From assembly GCA_902797895.1 (NCBI GenBank), contig CADBUS010000214.1, positions 1 to 5,898 of the forward strand: a stretch of DNA of 5,898 nt, in the 5' to 3' direction. Source of the DNA: an uncultured Bacteroidia bacterium. Lineage in GTDB: Bacteria > Bacteroidota > Bacteroidia > Bacteroidales > UBA932. This document shows positions 1-5,898 of this stretch, piece by piece (position 1 is the first letter of the stretch; every line of letters starts with the position of its first letter). Under the pieces are notes generated by a model. That model made no database searches. It was not told the DNA's origin and was given only the letters and a program-made list of their open reading frames with translations. The position numbers were made by a program, and so were the translations under genes.

Positions 1-118
1 TATACCTTGCCCCATACTCAATATCTTTCCAATAGGTCCTGCTCTTAGGTGTGGAGCAACTTGCCAAAAATAGCACCAAAAGTGCAAAGCCAACCAAATT
101 AAAGAGTCTTGTTTTCAT
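1..118 (-). CDS. Lipoprotein, N-terminal part; probable Wza-like polysaccharide export protein
   Basis: The reading frame starts at ATG 118-116 and stays open for 39 codons to the left edge, so only the N-terminus is present. Directly visible is a lipoprotein signal peptide: basic start MKTR, a hydrophobic core at residues 5-18 and the lipobox LASC, with C21 as the predicted lipidated cysteine. The mature part begins CSTPKSRTYWKDIEYG. A Cys-Ser/Thr-Thr-Pro-Lys start followed by a Tyr-aromatic-x-Asp segment recalls Bacteroidota Wza-type outer-membrane export lipoproteins, which form the channel through which capsule or exopolysaccharide leaves the cell. The signal peptide fixes the start, because no later Met occurs in the visible part. 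The gene overlaps the end of the preceding glycosyltransferase by 20 bases, which points to translational coupling. Lipoprotein status is secure. The Wza identity rests on a short mature stretch plus context and is inference; another lipoprotein of the locus is possible. Confidence 0.75.
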   Translation of the reverse strand, partial: MKTRLFNLVGFALLVLFLASCSTPKSRTYWKDIEYGARY

Positions 119-1247
119 ATATCTTCAATATATTATCAATCATTTGACTATATGTAAAAACACTGTTGAAGCGTTCTTTCGCCCCAACAGAGTACTTGTC
201 ATATTCTTTATCAACTGCAAATATAGCATTTGTAAGCGATTCGGCAATCATTGGAGGCACATTTAGGCCAGATTCTCCCTCTTTATTGACCCAAGATACT
301 CCGGAACCCTCAATTTTTGTTGCCACAATAGGCTTTGAGCAGCTCATTGCCTCAATCTGCACTATTCCAAAGGCTTCCGTTTTCATAACCGAGCTAAGTA
401 CAAATATATGACAGGCTCCAAAATAGGCCGGAAGATCTTTGTAATCTATATATCCGGCAAGAGTTACTTTATTTTCAAGCCCGAGTTGTTCAATCTTGGC
501 TTGCAATTCATCCTTCAATGGACCACCACCACCTATAACCAAGTAGTACTCATCTGTAAGATGCTTTGCTGCCTCAATAAGGTACTCATACCCCTTATAT
601 GGGACAAGTCTGCCTATCGAGAGTATAATTTTTTTATTGCCAAACTTATTTCTAATCTTCTCTGCCTCTTCCTCCGAGTAAACCACAGGCTCTATTCCTA
701 TAGGCACGTATGTACATTTTTGTTGATAGTTTTTAAGAAAAGGGGATTCTTTTATATAGACAGGGGTAGTGCCAACAATTTTGTCTGCTCTCTTTAACAG
801 CCAACTTTGCAGAGGTTTATATAGTTTGAGTAGTTTTTTCTGAGATAGTATGTCGCTATGGTAATGGAGTATGACTTTTCCTTTGTAACCGCTTAATCTC
901 AAGGCGAGTGCAGCCATAGGGTCCGGGTGGTGAATATGTATTATATCATACTCTTTGCAGTGGCGTTTAAGGTAGCTGAGCATTGCAGGAGAGAGCATTG
1001 TGGCCTTAACCTTTTTTATTGCCGGCACGCAGATAATTTTCCCATTGTCATTCAGCTCTATTATCAAATTTTTGCCTATGTGGCGCGCTCTCTTTTTATC
1101 TATCTGTTCTATCTCTGAACCCGGTAGTAGAGCGCAGAGCATATCGCACCTTATACCTCTGGCCGAGATACCCTCTGTAAGGTCTCTCATAACCTTTTCT
1201 ACACCACCTATAATAGGGTAGAACTTACCTATCTGCAAGATTTTCAT
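99..1247 (-). CDS. GT4-family glycosyltransferase, rhamnosyl/mannosyltransferase-like
   Basis: This 382-residue retaining glycosyltransferase has a GT-B fold, a normal length for GT4, and would act at the cytoplasmic face of the inner membrane, adding one sugar from a nucleotide-sugar donor to the lipid-linked repeat unit. The N-terminal Rossmann domain opens with KILQIGKFYP and the acceptor-side glycine loop GGVEK (residues 14-18), and contains DIIHIHHPDP (101-110) and HYHSD (128-132). The C-terminal donor domain has GRLVPYKG (212-219, with R213 and K218 as expected phosphate-binding residues), GGGGP (239-243) and a complete E-x7-E motif (E291 and E299 in TEAFGIVQIEAM). The MKTEAFGIVQIEAM and SGVSWVN segments resemble proteins annotated as rhamnosyl or mannosyltransferases, but the sugar cannot be assigned. 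One oddity is CSKP at 303-306, where CGxP is usual. Its ATG shares an ATGA with the stop of the gene before it, and its 3' end overlaps the lipoprotein gene. No membrane segment is seen. Confidence 0.93.
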   Translation of the reverse strand: MKILQIGKFYPIIGGVEKVMRDLTEGISARGIRCDMLCALLPGSEIEQIDKKRARHIGKNLIIELNDNGKIICVPAIKKVKATMLSPAMLSYLKRHCKEYDIIHIHHPDPMAALALRLSGYKGKVILHYHSDILSQKKLLKLYKPLQSWLLKRADKIVGTTPVYIKESPFLKNYQQKCTYVPIGIEPVVYSEEEAEKIRNKFGNKKIILSIGRLVPYKGYEYLIEAAKHLTDEYYLVIGGGGPLKDELQAKIEQLGLENKVTLAGYIDYKDLPAYFGACHIFVLSSVMKTEAFGIVQIEAMSCSKPIVATKIEGSGVSWVNKEGESGLNVPPMIAESLTNAIFAVDKEYDKYSVGAKERFNSVFTYSQMIDNILKIYENKTL

Positions 1248-2482
1248 ATCTCTGTTTTTAGCTTGTTATAGAGTTCAATATACTCCATATATCTCTCTCT
1301 TTTGCCAAAGTTTTTAACAGCATACTCTCTGCAGCAATCTCTTATGAAACCTCTGTCTATTGTTTCAATCTCCCTTAGTGCCTTTACTATTCCATCTATA
1401 TCTCCTCTTTCAACTATATGGCCGGTATGATCTTTGGGAGAAACAGACTCTACACTACCGCCTGTTTTATAGGTTATTACAGGAGTTCCGCAGGCGATGG
1501 ATTCCAAATTGATAGTTGGATAATTATCCTGCCAGGTGGCATTTACAACCGCTGTAGCGCAGGAGTATATCTGAGCGAGCTGCTCTGCATTATCTGTTCG
1601 TGGTATTGCAATAATCCTCTCTGGCAGAGCCTGTTTCTGTTGGGCTGTCATACGTCCAACCATTACAACTACCTCATTGTCTGATAATTTTTCTGATAAC
1701 TCTATAATGTCATCAAAACCCTTCTCCTTTAGCCATATACTTGCTATCCCCAATATTACGTGCCTGTTACCAAACCCATATACCTCTCTTATGTTCTTAT
1801 TTTCGGAAGGTTTGAATAGATCTAAATCTATACCGTTATGTATAACCTCTATAGTCATTGAGTTTAGAAAAGAATTTTTAAGTTCATTTCTCATCCATTG
1901 TGAGATTGCAACAAAAGTTATATTAGGCAGTGTGGTAAAGGCCTCTTTTTTATCGCGATAATTTTTTGCGGACCTGTCAAAGAGATAGCTTGCAGGAAAG
2001 GCTCTCTTTTGAGGGCACTCTCCGCAACCACTCTTCCATCTCTCACATCCAACCGCTTGGAAAGAGTAGCAGTGGCCTGTAAAGAGCCAACAGTCGTGAA
2101 TACTCCAAATAACCGGTATTCCACTCTCTTTAAGGTATTTGAACAGTATCTTATAGTTGAGAAAGTAGCCGTGTATATTATGTATGTGAATGATATCGGG
2201 CTTGATTTTCTTAATCTTCTTTACAAATCTCTTTGTTGCGCACCAAGAGGCCAAGCCGTGTGCATCAAATATTCTTGTGGCTATGGCGTGGATTATCACA
2301 CTTAATTTACCGCCAACAGGCAGAGGTTGAAAAGATGTATTGCGGGCCTTATCTCTGCCTCCGCTAAAAGCGGCATAACTCTCCCATCCGCAGGCTTTTG
2401 CAAGCTCGCTAAGCTCCCTCATTATTCTGCCGGTAGAGGTATTTTCCTTTATTACAGGATTGATTTGAAGCAGTTTTCCCAT
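1244..2482 (-). CDS. GT4-family glycosyltransferase, WcaC-like subfamily with cysteine cluster
   Basis: This 412-residue GT-B glycosyltransferase probably adds a sugar to the lipid-linked repeat unit in the cytoplasm. The first strand, KLLQINPV, followed by STGRI (16-20), supports the ATG at 2482 although it lies 31 bases inside the preceding gene. Residues 96-107 (DIIHIHNIHGYF) and the HDCWLFTGHC block (129-138) are typical of the subfamily often annotated as colanic acid WcaC-like transferases. Five cysteines (C131, C138, C146, C153, C156) fall within 26 residues, in the pattern HDCW, GHC, GC, GC, CP. The donor domain has IWLKEKG (249-255) at the usual R/K phosphate-binding position. The E-x7-E motif appears as D319-x7-E327 in QDNYPTINLESIACGTP, so the first acidic residue is Asp. 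The gene ends in TGA inside an ATGA shared with the next glycosyltransferase. Family assignment is secure. Donor and acceptor are unknown, and the resemblance to WcaC does not mean colanic acid is made. Confidence 0.93.
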   Translation of the reverse strand: MGKLLQINPVIKENTSTGRIMRELSELAKACGWESYAAFSGGRDKARNTSFQPLPVGGKLSVIIHAIATRIFDAHGLASWCATKRFVKKIKKIKPDIIHIHNIHGYFLNYKILFKYLKESGIPVIWSIHDCWLFTGHCYSFQAVGCERWKSGCGECPQKRAFPASYLFDRSAKNYRDKKEAFTTLPNITFVAISQWMRNELKNSFLNSMTIEVIHNGIDLDLFKPSENKNIREVYGFGNRHVILGIASIWLKEKGFDDIIELSEKLSDNEVVVMVGRMTAQQKQALPERIIAIPRTDNAEQLAQIYSCATAVVNATWQDNYPTINLESIACGTPVITYKTGGSVESVSPKDHTGHIVERGDIDGIVKALREIETIDRGFIRDCCREYAVKNFGKRERYMEYIELYNKLKTEI

Positions 2483-3585
2483 TTTGCCATAACTGTTTGT
2501 TCTGAGTACCTCTGTGTTACCTGCGGTGCATTTGCAGCCATTTTGGCCCTAAGGTCGTTATCTCTTATAAGATGCTCCATTGCTGTTGCAAGCGCCTCTA
2601 TATCACCCTCTTTTACTATAAGTCCGTTCTCCTGCGGAATAATTATATCCTTTGCTCCGCACTTGAAATCGTATGCTACTGCCGGAATGCCGCAACTCAT
2701 TGCCTCTATAAGCACCATAGGAAATCCCTCATAATGAGAACTCATAACAAGGAAGGCGCTCTCTGCGTACTCTTTCCAAATATTGTTTGTAGGGGCATTT
2801 ATCTTTGCACTCTCCTCTATACCAAGTTGAAATATCATCTGCTGCAGCATCTTCTCCCACTCTCCTTGTCCAAATATATCCAAGTGCCACCCCTCTTTTT
2901 TTGTAAGCTCTTTAGGTATTAGAGCCCAGGCCTTTAAGAGCCGGTCAAACCCCTTCTGATAATCCAATCTTCCAACCGCAATTACTCTTTTAGAGGTGCC
3001 GTCAGATTTATACTCCTTATTCTCCAAAGCGGCATTTGGAATAACCTCCAAGTTCCTTAACGGCCCCCAATATCCTGCATCTTCATTGCTCAGAACTACA
3101 AACTTATCAAACCGTTTGACAATGCGCTCATCCTGATGAGTGCGATATCTGTCGGCAAGGCCGAGCAATCCCTTTCTTCCATACTGCAACCTAAAGAATT
3201 TGCAGAAATGGAGCTCAAGAATCTTTTTACTACCATCCTTAATATCAGGGATAAATGAGGACTCCGATGGGTAGAGCGATACTGTAATATCGGGCCTTTG
3301 CTCAAAGAGTAGCTTTGTTAGCAGCTCTTTATGCAGCCTCCTCTTTTTTAGGTAGCTAAAGATTTTTGATACTGGATTTTTACCATTATCCAACGAGTAA
3401 TTGATACCTAAATCGATGAGTTCTACATTCTGCGGAAATTGATAAAATGGGGCTTTGCCTTGCTGGTCTGTAGTTACCACACATATCTTATACCCCTTGT
3501 TACAGAGATATTTAACCTTGTTCAGGAGCACGCGCTCCATCCCCCCGGGGTTATACACCGACGCTATGCAATAGACTATTTTCAT
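2452..3585 (-). CDS. GT4-family glycosyltransferase
   Basis: This is a 377-residue GT-B, GT4-family transferase, presumed to extend the lipid-linked oligosaccharide on the cytoplasmic side. The N-terminal domain starts KIVYCIASVYN and carries the glycine loop PGGMERVL (13-20), the segment VVTTDQQGK (36-44) and DLGINY (58-63), a combination familiar from Bacteroidota capsule-locus transferases. The C-terminal domain has GRLDYQKG (205-212, R206 and K211), FGQGEW (238-243) and an intact E-x7-E motif (E286 and E294 in YEGFPMVLIEAMSCGIP). I chose the ATG at 3585. A GTG directly before it at 3588 would add one residue, but a start at MKIVYC fits the family, in which the first beta strand begins at once. 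A GAGAG lies only two bases before the ATG, too close for a normal ribosome site. The start overlaps the polymerase gene by 35 bases and the end overlaps the next transferase by 31 bases. Sugar specificity cannot be read from the sequence. Confidence 0.93.
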   Translation of the reverse strand: MKIVYCIASVYNPGGMERVLLNKVKYLCNKGYKICVVTTDQQGKAPFYQFPQNVELIDLGINYSLDNGKNPVSKIFSYLKKRRLHKELLTKLLFEQRPDITVSLYPSESSFIPDIKDGSKKILELHFCKFFRLQYGRKGLLGLADRYRTHQDERIVKRFDKFVVLSNEDAGYWGPLRNLEVIPNAALENKEYKSDGTSKRVIAVGRLDYQKGFDRLLKAWALIPKELTKKEGWHLDIFGQGEWEKMLQQMIFQLGIEESAKINAPTNNIWKEYAESAFLVMSSHYEGFPMVLIEAMSCGIPAVAYDFKCGAKDIIIPQENGLIVKEGDIEALATAMEHLIRDNDLRAKMAANAPQVTQRYSEQTVMAKWENCFKSIL

Positions 3586-4852
3586 CACTCTCTTTGCTTT
3601 GGAGCCTGAACATCAAAACAAGGAACGGGCAGAAAACCATAATAATATCTGAAGAAACCTTTAGCCAACCTATAAAGTTAAATAGCATTATGAATAGGAA
3701 CATAAGCTTATATTGCTTAAAATATTTAGATAAGGCGTATGTAGCGTATGCAAAAAGAGCGGAAATGAAGAAGAGACCTAAAAGGCCAAAATAGAAGATA
3801 TATCTTAGGTAGCCTATATCGGTGCCCATATAGTAGCCTCCGGTTCTTCTGCCAAAAAAGTCTATGTTAGAGTCTTGATTATTTGCGAACCCATCTCCAA
3901 TAAGCCAAGTTTTTAAGCTCTCCGGCCAAACAATCATATTTTTTAGTATGTTACCGGAATTGGTCTCCCACTCTCCCTTTTCTGAAAGACTAAAAAAGCC
4001 TTCAAAACCAAACTCAAATTGCTTTTTAAATTCAAGATTAGTTTTGTAGAGGAAAGAGACTCCAACAGCCAGTATAGCAACAATTATAATGAAGTAGAAA
4101 GAAATCGTCAATTTTTTAGAGATTGAGTTGATTCTACTAAAATGGTTTGCAATGAGCAAGAAACTCAATAATACTCCAATTGTAGTTGTTCTGGACATCA
4201 TACTACCTATTATTCCAATAATGGCAAAGGATGCAAAATAGAATACGATAGTTTTAGTATTGTGCTTTTTAAGATTAAGTGCTATATAAGTAAGAATAAT
4301 CTCTACAGCTGCAAACCTCAATCCTGCCGGGTCAAGAGAGGCGCCTATTCCGCTGAGCCTTCCCTTCGTAATACCCATAAAGCCCTCTACATCTCCGATA
4401 ATAGATTCTTTCAATTCCTGTAAAGCTGGATAGATGTATGAGATGTAGGCTATAGCACACTGCATAACACATACTGCCACAAGATAGTTCCCTATAATTT
4501 GTATATTGGCTTTGCTATGCACAAATTCAATAAGTTTCAATACGGCGTATGCCCCTCCCATCCATACCCACAAGGAGATTATGTACTCAGACATAAAAAT
4601 ATCTTTGGTATTGTTATAGGCCATAGTGAACTGCCCTGCGAGGGAGACAAAGGCAGCTATGAAACTCAAAATAAGGAACTCTTTAGATATTGTAAACTTG
4701 GTAGAACGCGCTTTGTCAATAAAAAAGAGAACTAAGCCTATAGCAGCCAATATCATCTTTGTGTTAGAGCCTGGTATGCTCTTAATATTGAATGGGAAAA
4801 AATAGAGGCTTGTAACCACTACTGTAAATGCTATGAGCAGAATTTTCCTCAT
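3551..4852 (-). CDS. Wzy-type polysaccharide polymerase / O-antigen ligase-like membrane protein
   Basis: This 433-residue integral inner-membrane protein has about 11-12 hydrophobic segments, near residues 4-20, 32-46, 58-76, 89-110, 119-141, 176-193, 200-217, 222-237, 249-268, 347-372, 381-398 and 401-416. A polar stretch of roughly 75 residues (270-345) separates the ninth and tenth, matching the large periplasmic loop of Wzy and WaaL-like proteins. Two family-like segments are visible: RLSGIGASLDPAGLRFA (165-181), with arginines in a presumed periplasmic loop, and LIGDGF followed by TDIGYLRYIFYFGLLG (317-322 and 344-359). Such proteins join undecaprenyl-linked repeat units in the periplasm. 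Low sequence conservation is normal for the family, so the call rests on topology, these segments and the surrounding transferases. In a locus of this kind a polymerase is more likely than a ligase. The ATG shares an ATGA with the stop of the GT2 gene, and the 3' end overlaps the next gene by 35 bases. The gene looks more A+T-rich than its neighbours, as expected for hydrophobic codons. Confidence 0.85.
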   Translation of the reverse strand: MRKILLIAFTVVVTSLYFFPFNIKSIPGSNTKMILAAIGLVLFFIDKARSTKFTISKEFLILSFIAAFVSLAGQFTMAYNNTKDIFMSEYIISLWVWMGGAYAVLKLIEFVHSKANIQIIGNYLVAVCVMQCAIAYISYIYPALQELKESIIGDVEGFMGITKGRLSGIGASLDPAGLRFAAVEIILTYIALNLKKHNTKTIVFYFASFAIIGIIGSMMSRTTTIGVLLSFLLIANHFSRINSISKKLTISFYFIIIVAILAVGVSFLYKTNLEFKKQFEFGFEGFFSLSEKGEWETNSGNILKNMIVWPESLKTWLIGDGFANNQDSNIDFFGRRTGGYYMGTDIGYLRYIFYFGLLGLFFISALFAYATYALSKYFKQYKLMFLFIMLFNFIGWLKVSSDIIMVFCPFLVLMFRLQSKESDENSLLHSVGV

Positions 4853-5832
4853 CTATAAAGCAACTTATAAAAAAGATTATTAACTGCAAAGCTATAAAAT
4901 TTTACCGCCCAAAACTGCTTTTTGGCAGCAAGTTGCTGCACGAATCTTGTTCTGAAGGGTAAAAACTTATTTTCTGCAATATGTTTGTTTGCCTCGGGAT
5001 ACCACTCTTTCCACAATTTGAGCTGATTGTTGTCTTGGGATAGCAGAAATGGCAACTTTATATTCAACTTAAAGAATCCCATATACTTATCCAACTCTTT
5101 AATTTCTCTATTTTGGGAAATTTCTTCTAAAGATTTCTCCACTCTTGCAACATTGTACTGTATATCATCCAAATATTTTTGAGAGAGTGTTTGGGAATAG
5201 GCAGAAGGGTTGGTCTTGATGTAATGGTATAGGGCTTTTGGAATGTGGCAAACTCTATTTGCAACAGCAGCGAGCGGAATCATAGTCATATCTTCTCCCA
5301 TAGAGTGGCCATCGGGGAATGTTATGCCATTTTCTACATATAGGCTTCTTTTGGCAATCTTGTTCCAGACATTGTATTTCATAGTACCGGCGAGAAATCC
5401 CTCTTTCAGCATCTTTTCTGCACTCTCAAAAGTTGGGTTGCCCATATAGCGTTCACTCTTTTCAAAGCTCATATAAAAATCGCAATAGGCTATATCTGCA
5501 TTATGCTCTGTGGCCGCATTATACATAAGTTCTAACATATTCTTCTCCACCCAATCGTCAGAATCGCAGTGGAATATATACTCTCCTTGCGCAACACCAA
5601 GCCCTGTGTTTCTGCCGGATGGAAGCCCTTTGTTTACCTCGTGCTTTAAGAATTTCACATCTCTGTTATATTCGGTAGTCACACGCCTAACTATATCCAT
5701 ACTCTCATCGGGAGAGGCATCATCTACAAAAATAAACTCCACTTCTTTGAGAGTTTGCTCCATAAGTGAGCGAGTGCACCTTTCAACAAACTTAGCAACC
5801 TTAAAAACCGGTATAATTACAGAAACTTTCAT
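4849..5832 (-). CDS. GT2-family glycosyltransferase
   Basis: This is a 327-residue inverting glycosyltransferase with a GT-A fold, complete and of usual length for capsule-locus GT2 enzymes. The N-terminal nucleotide-sugar binding domain shows SVIIPVF (4-10), FVDDASPD (35-42), NKGLPSGRNTGL (67-78) and the metal-binding DSDDW (90-94, the DXD-like motif). Downstream, VWNKIAKRSLY (155-165) and GED (179-181) correspond to the acceptor-side region, where the Asp or Glu of an ED pair serves as catalytic base in the family. Residues 230-327 are a variable basic and aromatic tail without a clear membrane segment, which may make peripheral contact with the membrane. The ATG at 5832 follows the previous stop by 12 bases and places the first beta strand at residue 3. 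The leader is A-rich with no clear Shine-Dalgarno sequence. The gene ends in an ATGA shared with the polymerase start. Family assignment is secure; donor sugar and linkage are not known. Confidence 0.94.
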   Translation of the reverse strand: MKVSVIIPVFKVAKFVERCTRSLMEQTLKEVEFIFVDDASPDESMDIVRRVTTEYNRDVKFLKHEVNKGLPSGRNTGLGVAQGEYIFHCDSDDWVEKNMLELMYNAATEHNADIAYCDFYMSFEKSERYMGNPTFESAEKMLKEGFLAGTMKYNVWNKIAKRSLYVENGITFPDGHSMGEDMTMIPLAAVANRVCHIPKALYHYIKTNPSAYSQTLSQKYLDDIQYNVARVEKSLEEISQNREIKELDKYMGFFKLNIKLPFLLSQDNNQLKLWKEWYPEANKHIAENKFLPFRTRFVQQLAAKKQFWAVKFYSFAVNNLFYKLLYR

Positions 5833-5844
5833 AGTGTATTCTAT

Positions 5845-5898
5845 TTACATTCTGCCGCCTTTACGGAAATATCTTGCCACAAGTTTTATTCTTTTGGA
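5845..5898 (-). CDS. C-terminal end of an unidentified upstream gene
   Basis: Reading leftward from the right edge, one frame is open for 17 codons (SKRIKLVARYFRKGGRM) and ends at TAA 5847-5845; the other two minus-strand frames close within the same stretch. The tail is strongly basic. It ends 12 bases before the GT2 start, matching the tight spacing of the rest of the operon, so it is probably the previous gene of the same transcript. The fragment is too short to identify. A glycosyltransferase, a flippase with a basic cytoplasmic tail or another biosynthetic enzyme would all fit the position. The call rests on frame openness and spacing only. Confidence 0.55.
   Translation of the reverse strand, partial: SKRIKLVARYFRKGGRM

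Noticed and set aside
408..797. Plus-strand open frame of 129 codons.
   Set aside because: It is antisense to the conserved donor domain of the last GT4 gene. The translation has no recognisable domain and is Leu, Phe and Cys rich as expected for a shadow frame.
1251..1320. Clustered CTCTCT / AGAGAG runs, considered as a simple repeat or regulatory tract.
   Set aside because: They scatter through all the genes and come from AGA or AGG arginine and GAG glutamate codons in the coding frame, without fixed spacing or length.
1918..2124. Minus-strand 68-codon frame inside the second GT4 gene.
   Set aside because: It is out of frame with a gene that has intact motifs on both sides, and its sequence shows no family features.
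343..2706. An 11-base identity, ctcattgcctc, at 343-353 and 2696-2706 in two GT4 genes.
   Set aside because: Both copies encode the shared EAMSC part of the GT4 motif, so the match reflects protein conservation rather than a DNA repeat or recombination site.
2327..2734. Plus-strand open frame of 135 codons across the junction of two GT4 genes.
   Set aside because: It lies wholly antisense to two well-supported transferases, its protein is rich in Ser, Ile and Ala with no motif, and no promoter or ribosome site precedes it. It is a shadow of the minus-strand codons.
3586..3588. GTG as start of the first GT4 gene, one codon before the ATG.
   Set aside because: The ATG immediately after it gives the family-typical start MKIVYC, and no ribosome site favours the GTG.

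Overview
The window looks like part of a polysaccharide biosynthesis operon (capsule, exopolysaccharide or O-antigen type) from a Gram-negative bacterium, most plausibly a member of the Bacteroidota. Three observations support that placement. The glycosyltransferases resemble those of Bacteroides-type capsule loci. The start codons sit behind A-rich leaders with no convincing Shine-Dalgarno sequence. A Wza-like lipoprotein, which implies an outer membrane, begins at the left edge. G+C is roughly 40 percent, judged from a few hand-counted lines, and is lower in the membrane-protein gene. Genus-level placement is not possible from what I can see.

Every gene lies on the minus strand, so the operon reads from right to left. 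From the right edge the order is: the last 17 codons of an unidentified gene (5845-5898); a GT2-family glycosyltransferase (4849-5832); a multi-pass Wzy-type polysaccharide polymerase or O-antigen ligase-like protein (3551-4852); three GT4-family glycosyltransferases of different subfamilies (2452-3585, 1244-2482 and 99-1247); and the first 39 codons of a lipoprotein that is probably the polysaccharide export protein Wza (1-118), running off the left edge.

Packing is extreme. The first junction has a 12-base gap, and each later junction is an overlap of 4, 35, 31, 4 and 20 bases in turn. No intergenic space is large enough for an internal promoter or terminator, and there is no stretch over 300 bases without a gene. 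The genes are therefore probably co-transcribed from a promoter to the right of the window and translationally coupled.

Taken together, the four glycosyltransferases would extend a lipid-linked repeat unit on the cytoplasmic face of the inner membrane. The Wzy-like protein would polymerise flipped units in the periplasm, and the lipoprotein would contribute to the outer-membrane export channel. The flippase (Wzx), the initiating sugar-phosphate transferase and the co-polymerase (Wzc) are not in the window. I saw no RNA gene, mobile element, CRISPR array or long repeat. Nothing here amounts to a new type of system; the novelty, if any, lies in the glycan structure made and in small features of individual proteins.
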